6,771 nt of DNA from NCBI GenBank assembly GCA_937897265.1, contig CALCPT010000039.1, positions 1 through 6,771 on the forward strand, read 5' to 3'. The position numbers and the translations under genes were made by a program. This document shows, piece by piece, positions 1 to 5,409 of the stretch. A model generated the notes under the pieces. It saw only the letters and a list, made by a program, of their open reading frames with translations, was not told the DNA's origin and did no database searches. Within the stretch, counting starts at the first letter, position 1. Every line of letters begins with the position of its first letter. The DNA comes from an uncultured Alcaligenaceae bacterium (GTDB taxonomy: Bacteria > Pseudomonadota > Gammaproteobacteria > Burkholderiales > Burkholderiaceae_B).

Positions 1-20
1 AAAACACACATTGCCGCTTA

Positions 21-51
21 AAGCCCAATACACTGTGTGTTGGGCTTTTTT
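21..51 (+). terminator. Intrinsic terminator upstream of Bug gene 1
   Basis: The arm at 21-32 pairs with 36-47 to form a 12-bp stem (one G-T wobble) around a three-base loop, and the T run continues to 51. This is a strong Rho-independent terminator for + strand transcription. The reading frame beginning at base 1 reaches TAA at 19-21, directly before the stem, so bases 1-21 may be the last codons of an upstream gene; six codons are too few to call it. The hairpin ends only 27 nt before the Bug 1 ATG, so it could instead act as a leader attenuator for that gene. Confidence 0.8.
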
Positions 52-78
52 CTTTCTTATAGACTCGAAAGCAACATC

Positions 79-1074
79 ATGATCAGCATTTCACAGAAAC
101 GAATTTTTTCTTTTTTTACTGGCTTAAGTCTCGCGCTATTAGCGATTTCGACAGCGAGTGTCTCTGCGCAAAGTGATTTCCCTAATAAGCCAGTGCGCCT
201 AATTGTGCCCTTTACACCAGGTGGCGTCACCGACGCCAGCGCTCGCTTAGTTGCCGAGCAGATGAGTAAGCGCCTAGGCCATCAAATGATCGTTGAAAAC
301 AAGCCCGGGGCTTCTGGCAACATCGGCACCAGTCAAGTTGCCGCTGCTGAACCAGACGGCTATACGTTGCTCTTGGGCTTTGACGGTACGATCGTGATCA
401 ACCCGCATGTGTTTCCATCCATCCCCTTTGATCCAGTGAAAGACTTTGCGCCGGTTGGCAAAATTGGGGATGCCATTTTGATTTTGGTTGCGCACCCGAG
501 CTTAGCCGCAAATAACGTCAAAGAGTTAATCGCCTTATCTAAAACTGAGCCAAACGGCTTGAACTACGGCACCTCAGGCTTGGGCAGCACCCCTCACCTT
601 GCGGGCGAAACGCTGAATATCGTTGCCGGTTCGAAGCTGGTGCATGTACCCTACAAGGGCGGTGGCCAAGCCATGATTGATTTACAAGGGGGCTCGATTC
701 CGCTTGTCTTTACAGCCGTGGCGGGTGCTTTGCCACATATTCAAAACGGTCGCATTAAAGGGATCGGCGTGACAAGTGCAGCGCGGGCACCTTCGCTGCC
801 AAACGTGGGGACGTTTATCGAGGCTGGTTTACCTAATTTTGTACTGAATTCATGGGTGGGTATTTTGGCTCCGGCTAAAACGCCTACGCCCGTCATACAA
901 AAATTAAATGCAACTCTGAATGAAGTGCTCAATGATGCTGACGTCAAAAAACGTCTAGACGTGATGGGCGTCACCGCCTCTCCTGGCACCCCAGCAGCCT
1001 ATGGCGACCAGATCAAAACAGATCTGGCCCGCTACGCAGATGTCGTGAAGGCTGCACAAATTAAAGCAAATTAG
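79..1074 (+). CDS. Bug/TctC-family tripartite tricarboxylate transporter substrate-binding protein (1)
   Basis: This is a periplasmic solute-binding protein of the Bug (TctC) family, which captures small carboxylates, amino acids or related compounds for TTT-type transport. The 331-residue product has the usual family length. A signal peptide is visible: K7-R8, a hydrophobic core at about 9-26, and a VSA site with predicted cleavage after A30. The family signature follows: FPNKPVRLIVPF at 34-45, then PGG and D52, then VENKPGASGNIG, then PDGYTLLLG. Further on are GTSGLGSTPHLAGE and the VPYKGGGQ loop. An in-frame GTG at 37 would give 14 more residues, but it lies inside the terminator hairpin and would bury the signal peptide, so ATG at 79 is preferred. 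Its ribosome site is weak (GAAAG, about 7 nt upstream). No TctA or TctB gene is nearby, as is common for orphan Bug genes. The ligand cannot be told from sequence. Confidence 0.93.
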   Translation: MISISQKRIFSFFTGLSLALLAISTASVSAQSDFPNKPVRLIVPFTPGGVTDASARLVAEQMSKRLGHQMIVENKPGASGNIGTSQVAAAEPDGYTLLLGFDGTIVINPHVFPSIPFDPVKDFAPVGKIGDAILILVAHPSLAANNVKELIALSKTEPNGLNYGTSGLGSTPHLAGETLNIVAGSKLVHVPYKGGGQAMIDLQGGSIPLVFTAVAGALPHIQNGRIKGIGVTSAARAPSLPNVGTFIEAGLPNFVLNSWVGILAPAKTPTPVIQKLNATLNEVLNDADVKKRLDVMGVTASPGTPAAYGDQIKTDLARYADVVKAAQIKAN

Positions 1075-1127
1075 CCCTCTCTCTAGGTTGAAGATTAGGC
1101 TGAACGCGGGCAACAACCGAGAGTGCC

Positions 1128-1154
1128 ATCCTCCTGTTTCATAGGAGGATTTTT
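1128..1154 (+). terminator. Intrinsic terminator after Bug gene 1
   Basis: A perfect 8-bp stem (ATCCTCCT at 1128-1135 pairing with AGGAGGAT at 1143-1150) surrounds a 7-nt loop and runs into five T residues at 1150-1154. It lies 53 nt after the Bug 1 stop and just before the end of the convergent amidase gene. Read on the minus strand, the stem is followed by GGCACTC with no T tract, so it should serve only the + strand transcript. Confidence 0.8.
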
Positions 1155-1157
1155 CAC

Positions 1158-2522
1158 TCAAAGCTCAGGATGCTTAGCGTGCCACTGCGTGGCCTGCTCG
1201 TAAGCGGCGCCTACTCGTAGCACCATCTTTTCATTAAAGCTTTTTCCGACTAACTGCATCGATAACGGCAAGCCTCCAGACGATAAGCCCGTCATTAAGG
1301 CAAGTGCTGGATGTCCCGTCAAATTGAAAGGCATACGCGCTTGTCGGGTATAGGTTCGTACCACTTCGGCTTCATCATCAATCCGACAAGCCGGGTCCAT
1401 TGAGTTTGCGACTAGCAGCACGTCATAATCGTTAAATAGACGATCAACTGCATCAATTAACAGACCGCGTTTTTGCATAGACTGAACATACTCGCCGCCG
1501 GTCACAAACGCGCCGGTCAGTAATTTGCGGCGTGACATTCGCGAATAATCTTCGGGACGCTCGCGTAGCCACTTTTCGTGTACCGCCCAACCCTCGGCCA
1601 TCATTAAAAACTTTTGAGACACCAAAAATTCATTGAGTGAGGGCAACTTAACGTCGCTCACGATCGCACCGAGAGACGACAATACCTTGGCCGCCTCGTC
1701 AAGCGCTGCAGCGACTTCGGGGTGCGCCACCTCATCGGTCTCGTGAAAATGCCGAACGTAACCGACACGCAGGCCTTTGACGCCACGCTGCAGGTCGCTG
1801 ACATAATCAGGAGCCACGTGATCACCCTGCGGCTCGGCCATCCCATTTAACAGCAAGCCAGTATCTTGAACTGTACGCGCCATGGGACCAACGTGATCCA
1901 TCGTCGAGGATAAGGTATAGACGCCACGCCGCGACACCAACTCATACGTCGCCTTTAACCCAACAATCCCACAACAAGCGGCAGGATTTCGTATCGAACC
2001 GCCAGTATCAGTCCCTAACGCAAGCGGCACCAAACCCGCAGCCAAGGCCGCACCCGAACCAGAAGACGAGCCACCAGGGTGATGCGCAGGGTTCCAAGGG
2101 TTGCGCGCTGGCGCGAAGGGTAAATCAAAGGCCGGGCCGCCAATCGCAAACTCGTGCAGCGCAAGCTTACCCATAAAGATCATGCCAGCAGCACGCAGCT
2201 TGCGAATCACTTGCGCGTCTTCACTGGCGCGATGCTCGAGCATAATATTTGAGTGACACGTGGTCTTTTGCCCAGCGATATCGATAATATCTTTGATACC
2301 AATGGGCACGCCATGCAAAGGGCCAAGCGCACGCCCTGCGGCGATTTCGTGCTCGGCTTGCCGAGCCGCAGCTAAAGCGCCCTCGTGATCAACTTCAATA
2401 AAAGCATGGTACTGGGGGTTAAGCGCATCGATTCTATTCAAGAGTTGCTTTGTCACCTCTACCGGTGAAAAAGTCTTCTGACGATAGCCCGACGCGAGTT
2501 CTGCTGCAGTCATCCAGTGCAT
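1158..2522 (-). CDS. Amidase-signature hydrolase, AtzE/GatA-like
   Basis: This is an amidase-signature serine hydrolase that cleaves a C-N amide bond with a Ser-cisSer-Lys triad. The 454-residue product shows K77 (in GIKDII), S152 (first Ser of GGSSSGSG) and S176 (in TDTGGSIRNPA). The spacings of 75 and 24 residues are those of GatA and FAAH, so the active site looks complete. There is no signal peptide, so it should be cytoplasmic. The ATG at 2522 is preceded by AAGGAG at a 6-nt gap, and that site overlaps the end of the AtzG-like gene three bases upstream. The partner and the length recall AtzE (1-carboxybiuret hydrolase, about 457 residues), which needs AtzG. Family membership is firm. The substrate is not: biuret-like ureides, aryl amides or aliphatic amides are all possible. 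GatA itself is less likely, because gatB is absent and the partner resembles AtzG. Confidence 0.93.
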   Translation of the reverse strand: MHWMTAAELASGYRQKTFSPVEVTKQLLNRIDALNPQYHAFIEVDHEGALAAARQAEHEIAAGRALGPLHGVPIGIKDIIDIAGQKTTCHSNIMLEHRASEDAQVIRKLRAAGMIFMGKLALHEFAIGGPAFDLPFAPARNPWNPAHHPGGSSSGSGAALAAGLVPLALGTDTGGSIRNPAACCGIVGLKATYELVSRRGVYTLSSTMDHVGPMARTVQDTGLLLNGMAEPQGDHVAPDYVSDLQRGVKGLRVGYVRHFHETDEVAHPEVAAALDEAAKVLSSLGAIVSDVKLPSLNEFLVSQKFLMMAEGWAVHEKWLRERPEDYSRMSRRKLLTGAFVTGGEYVQSMQKRGLLIDAVDRLFNDYDVLLVANSMDPACRIDDEAEVVRTYTRQARMPFNLTGHPALALMTGLSSGGLPLSMQLVGKSFNEKMVLRVGAAYEQATQWHAKHPEL

Positions 2523-2525
2523 CGC

Positions 2526-2747
2526 TTACTCCTTGACACGCATCGGTGGCCACAGCTCAGTCAACGGGTTACAGGGTAATGCAGCTGCAAGGCTTGAGAT
2601 TGCAAGCGCTGAGGCACGCAATTTAGCAACCGTTTTAAAGGCCACGGCAACATCCTCCGGAAACTTCTCGAAGGTTTCTTCTAAGCCAGTCTGTTTCACC
2701 CATACAGCTAAAGCAAGGTCTTCATTTTCTGCAGATGGTGTACTCAT
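2526..2747 (-). CDS. AtzG-like (DUF4089) small amidase-partner protein
   Basis: This 73-residue acidic, largely helical protein sits directly before the amidase gene. Its pattern matches the DUF4089/AtzG-like family, distant relatives of GatC that wrap around and stabilise an amidase: an N-terminal helix (LALAVWVKQTGL, about 11-22), a central helix with V-A-F and T-V-A-K-L (about 31-43), an Ala-rich stretch (45-57) and a Pro-containing tail ending near LWPPMRVKE. In the cyanuric acid operon of Pseudomonas sp. ADP, atzG likewise precedes atzE. The start is uncertain. ATG at 2747 has GGTGA just upstream and begins 5 nt after the M20 stop. An ATG at 2759 would add four residues and overlap the M20 stop by 7 nt, but has no visible ribosome site. 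The family call rests on length, pattern and context, not on catalytic motifs, as it should have none. Confidence 0.75.
   Translation of the reverse strand: MSTPSAENEDLALAVWVKQTGLEETFEKFPEDVAVAFKTVAKLRASALAISSLAAALPCNPLTELWPPMRVKE
2530..2535 (-). promoter_or_regulatory. Ribosome binding site of the amidase, overlapping the upstream gene's end
   Basis: On the minus strand the sequence reads AAGGAG TAAGCG ATG. The consensus Shine-Dalgarno ends inside the last sense codon of the AtzG-like gene, next to its TAA, and sits 6 nt before the amidase ATG. It fixes the amidase start and implies translational coupling of the two genes, consistent with stoichiometric production of two subunits. Confidence 0.8.
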
Positions 2748-2752
2748 GTTGA

Positions 2753-4090
2753 TCACCATTGCACAAGGCCACGCCCGAGATCCATCACCATCCTGGTGGA
2801 CAAATACAAACGTGGCGCAATGGAATCGATAAAAACGTACTCATCATCATTTGAGTGGGCGCCATAGCCACGCAAGCCAAAACTTTCAAGCACGCCCCCT
2901 TTCGGTTTTAGCCCAGCCAAAGCGGCATCTGTCCCGCCACCGGTTGCAACCTCAGCCACCTCAAGGGGTTGACCAATCTCGTTGAAAATTTCAACAGCAC
3001 GCTTTGCAATCACGCGTGAGGCAGGCGTTGCCTCAAACGCTGGACGGCTTCTAAAAAAACTCAAATCAATTTTTGTATCTGGAATCAATTTCTCTGTGAT
3101 CGCAGCCCTTAAGTCTGCTTCCATCTTATCCATGTCTTTGTTAAACAAAGACCGTACATCAGCAATCGCCGAGGCTGAGGCCGGAATGACGTTACGCGTG
3201 CCACCACCCTGAATCACTGTCCAGTTGATTTTCAAACCCAACTCTGGATCGCCGAAATTACGAGTCTTTAAGATTTGATGTGAAAGTTCGTAAATCGCAT
3301 TACGACCCGCCTCAGGACGTGCACCCGCATGAGACGCTTTGCCCTCGACCTTCATTTCAACGATTGCGATGCTGCTGGTTGCCAAACGCACCATATTTTT
3401 TTCGTAGCCACCACCCTCATACGACAGTACCGCGTCGTAGAAACCGCCCTTCTCAATCAAGAAAGCACTTGAGCCAGGCGAACCAATTTCTTCATCACCA
3501 TTGATTGCTACAGCAAGCTCTTCGTAGTCGTTAAAGCCAATCTCTTTCAACAGACGAACAGTGTGGACGATCAGCGCTACGCCATTTTTATCGTCAGCAA
3601 TACCCAGGCCATACGCTCGGTTACCGTCGATACGAAAAGGCTGCTTGACGCCCATCCCCTTCGAATACACAGTATCGCGATGCGCAATCAGCAATATTTT
3701 CTTTTTACCCGTACCCATTTTTCGAGCATAGATAATTGAGCCGAGCGTGGCACCTTTTAGTTGCGGATGCGAGTCAAGGGCTTTGGTGGGGATGATTTCA
3801 ACCTGCATCCCTAAATCCTTCAGCTCGGCGGCAATGACGTCACCCAACTTAGCCAAGCCTTCGAGGTCGCGGCTACCCGATTCGATTCCGACATAAGTCT
3901 TGAGCGTTTCAAGCAACGGAGTCACCGCAGCGTCGGCCTTTTGTTTCACGGACTGATTCAAGGCGACAGAGTCTTGCGCCACGACAGCGCCTGTGAGCCC
4001 AGCTTGAGCCAGCAACACACCAAGTGTCAGCAAAACGAACTTGGATCGCAAACCTCTAAGCAATGGAATAAGTGCTGTTTGTAAGCGCAT
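2753..4090 (-). CDS. Exported M20 metallopeptidase, glutamate carboxypeptidase (CPG2) type
   Basis: This is a zinc-dependent M20 exopeptidase, probably releasing a C-terminal amino acid from a peptide or N-acyl amino acid in the periplasm. The 445-residue product starts with a signal peptide: Arg/Lys at 2-17, a hydrophobic core at 18-37, and VVA with cleavage after A38. Metal and catalytic residues are all present: H137 (in AHRDTVY), D166 (GLGIADDKNG), E200 as general base and E201 (GDEEIGSPGS), E225 (YEGG) and H412 (GYGAHSNDDEY). Spacing from H137 to E225 equals that of Pseudomonas carboxypeptidase G2. The dimerisation domain (about 235-345) begins near ASHAGARPE. The ATG at 4090 is chosen because CAGGTG lies 4 nt upstream and it gives a clean signal peptide; in-frame ATG at 4138 and TTG at 4144 lack both. 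It is the first gene of the minus-strand operon. Specificity for glutamate is inferred only from CPG2 similarity. Confidence 0.92.
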   Translation of the reverse strand: MRLQTALIPLLRGLRSKFVLLTLGVLLAQAGLTGAVVAQDSVALNQSVKQKADAAVTPLLETLKTYVGIESGSRDLEGLAKLGDVIAAELKDLGMQVEIIPTKALDSHPQLKGATLGSIIYARKMGTGKKKILLIAHRDTVYSKGMGVKQPFRIDGNRAYGLGIADDKNGVALIVHTVRLLKEIGFNDYEELAVAINGDEEIGSPGSSAFLIEKGGFYDAVLSYEGGGYEKNMVRLATSSIAIVEMKVEGKASHAGARPEAGRNAIYELSHQILKTRNFGDPELGLKINWTVIQGGGTRNVIPASASAIADVRSLFNKDMDKMEADLRAAITEKLIPDTKIDLSFFRSRPAFEATPASRVIAKRAVEIFNEIGQPLEVAEVATGGGTDAALAGLKPKGGVLESFGLRGYGAHSNDDEYVFIDSIAPRLYLSTRMVMDLGRGLVQW

Positions 4091-4225
4091 AAGACACCTG
4101 AAATAAGAATAGAAATTAGTTTTGTTTAACGTTACCATACTCAAGAATCGTTTTGTCTCGTGTAAACAAGCGTTTGGGCTAAGGTATGGTCAAAAGCGCC
4201 AGATCAAACAAATAGGACGCACATC
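4091..4225. promoter_or_regulatory. Divergent promoter region between the M20 operon and Bug gene 2
   Basis: This AT-rich gap of 135 bp must carry promoters for both directions. On the minus strand a weak candidate is TTGAGT (4139-4144), 18 nt, ACTAAT (4115-4120), each 4 of 6 to consensus, which would place the start shortly before the ribosome site at 4095-4100. No convincing pair was found on the + strand. Three symmetrical elements stand out: the 8-bp palindrome TAACGTTA (4127-4134), the inverted pair TTGTTTA (4122-4128) with TAAACAA (4163-4169), and the inverted pair ACCATAC (4134-4140) with GTATGGT (4184-4190). They are possible operator half-sites, but short repeats can arise by chance in AT-rich DNA. 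Bug 2 has AGGA at 4214-4217, 8 nt before its ATG. Confidence 0.45.
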
Positions 4226-5254
4226 ATGCAAACAGTCAATGCTCTGAGCACCGGCCGCGACAAACTAAAGTCAGTCACCCTATCGTGTCTTGGCATGTTG
4301 ATAACGCTCGCTGGTGTAGCCGTCGGTACCTCTGCGCTGGCGCAAACAGACTCGGCGGCCAGTTTTCCTGAAAGGCAAGTCAGAATTGTGGTGCCATTTC
4401 CAGCCGGCGGAGCCTCCGACATCGTCGCGCGACTCTTTGCTAAAGAGCTCGGTGAAACCTGGAAGCAAACAGTATTAGTCGAGAATAAACCAGGTGCCTC
4501 GGGTCACCTCGGGGCGCAATATGTGGCAAACGCCAAGCCCGACGGTCACACACTCGTTCTTGCGGACATGAGCACCTTCACGATGAGTCCAGCCCTGATG
4601 CCGGGGCTCACCTATAACCCGGGTAAAGAACTTACACCCGTGGTGATTGCAACCTTCTCGCCTCATATTTTTGTTGTCAAAAATCAAATGCCAGTCAAAA
4701 CCTTCGATGAATTCATTGCTTACGCGAAGGCCCAAAAGCACCCCCTAAGCTTTGGCGCAACGTTGGGCACGTCAACGCACTTAGCGGGCGTGGTCATGAG
4801 TCAAGGTTTGGGCTTTGAGATGAATTTTATAGGCTACAAAGGTGGTGCCCAAGTCGTCAGCGATTTGGCGGGCGGTCAAATCGACTCAGCTCTCAATAGT
4901 TTCTTGGCGACTTACGGTATGGTCAAAGCAGGCAATTTCAAACTGCTAGCGGTGGCTAGCCCGAAACGTTTTGGTCAAATCCCCGACACCCCTGCCATTA
5001 GTGAAAAAATCCCAAATTTCGTGACTGGATCGTTTCAAGGGATCATGACCGCCACTGGCACTCCGCCTGCCATCATCGAAAAAATCAATGCCGAAATTCA
5101 GCGAATTGCGGCAACACCTGATGTGCAAAAGCGCTTGAATGAACTGGGTTCCGACGCGGTAACCTTGTCGCCCAAAGAGGTCCAACAATGGATGGTCGAT
5201 CAAACTGCGTTTTGGGGAACGGTCATCAAAGAGAACAACATTAAACTGCAATAA
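4226..5254 (+). CDS. Bug/TctC-family tripartite tricarboxylate transporter substrate-binding protein (2)
   Basis: This is a second periplasmic Bug-family solute-binding protein, of 342 residues. The signal peptide has R11, K13 and K15, then a hydrophobic core (about 17-34) and ALA with predicted cleavage after A39. The mature part opens with the family hallmark FPERQVRIVVPF (47-58), then PAGG and D65, then VENKPGASGHLG, and later the GYKGGAQ loop. It differs from Bug 1 in the likely ligand loops: DMSTFTMSP replaces GFDGTIVINP, and GATLGTSTHLAGV replaces GTSGLGSTPHLAGE, a one-residue deletion with Glu changed to Val. The two proteins therefore probably bind different ligands. The start is supported by AGGA 8 nt upstream and by the signal peptide. 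It is transcribed divergently from the M20-AtzG-amidase operon, suggesting shared regulation and that its ligand may be a substrate or product of those enzymes; that link is inference. Confidence 0.94.
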   Translation: MQTVNALSTGRDKLKSVTLSCLGMLITLAGVAVGTSALAQTDSAASFPERQVRIVVPFPAGGASDIVARLFAKELGETWKQTVLVENKPGASGHLGAQYVANAKPDGHTLVLADMSTFTMSPALMPGLTYNPGKELTPVVIATFSPHIFVVKNQMPVKTFDEFIAYAKAQKHPLSFGATLGTSTHLAGVVMSQGLGFEMNFIGYKGGAQVVSDLAGGQIDSALNSFLATYGMVKAGNFKLLAVASPKRFGQIPDTPAISEKIPNFVTGSFQGIMTATGTPPAIIEKINAEIQRIAATPDVQKRLNELGSDAVTLSPKEVQQWMVDQTAFWGTVIKENNIKLQ

Positions 5255-5331
5255 ACCTTCAATAAATGCAAAGACGCCCCGCCCTTTGATTCGAGGCGCA
5301 AGTCGCTACTCTTTTTGGTTGTGCAAGCCGA

Positions 5332-5337
5332 TATAGT
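5332..5337 (+). promoter_or_regulatory. Possible -10 element for the sensor gene
   Basis: TATAGT matches the sigma-70 -10 consensus at 5 of 6 bases and lies 72 nt before the sensor ATG. No good -35 hexamer sits 16-18 nt upstream (the region there reads CTCTTT), so an activator or another promoter may be involved. The rest of the 5255-5409 gap shows no convincing terminator for Bug 2, so read-through into the sensor gene is possible. Confidence 0.25.
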
Positions 5338-5359
5338 GCCTAACGATCACCGCTAGGCT

Positions 5360-5374
5360 CGTATCGTCGATACG
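5360..5374. repeat. 15-bp dyad upstream of the sensor gene
   Basis: CGTATCG at 5360-5366 and CGATACG at 5368-5374 form a perfect 7-bp inverted repeat around a single T, ending 35 nt before the sensor ATG. The one-base centre makes a stable RNA hairpin unlikely but suits a dimeric DNA-binding protein. If the -10 at 5332-5337 is real, the dyad lies just downstream of the transcription start, where a repressor could act. Confidence 0.5.
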
Positions 5375-5409
5375 CGCATCGAGTTGATCAGAGAGCACTG
5401 AGCGCCTTG

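Noticed and set aside
37..78. GTG start at 37 extending Bug 1 by 14 residues
   Set aside because: The codon lies within the terminator hairpin and the extension would displace a normal N-terminal signal peptide. ATG at 79 gives the typical Bug architecture.
1075..1157. Bidirectional terminator serving the amidase operon as well
   Set aside because: On the minus strand the hairpin is not followed by T residues, and no other hairpin with a T tract was found past the amidase stop.
2533..2832. A + strand reading frame of 99 codons opposite the AtzG-like gene and the M20 C-terminus
   Set aside because: Its predicted protein has no recognisable motif and it is fully antisense to genes with family patterns and good spacing. 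It is treated as a chance open frame.
4091..4144. Upstream TTG (4144) or ATG (4138) start for the M20 peptidase
   Set aside because: Neither has a ribosome site, both would put extra residues before the signal peptide, and both overlap the candidate promoter. ATG at 4090 follows CAGGTG.
4946..5251. Minus-strand open frame of 101 codons inside Bug 2
   Set aside because: It is a mirror of a well-supported Bug coding sequence, with no recognisable domain and no separate promoter.
5262..5316. Terminator after Bug 2, suggested by GC-rich sequence and CTTTTT
   Set aside because: Only about four contiguous base pairs (CGCC with GGCG) can form, and the T run is well separated from them.
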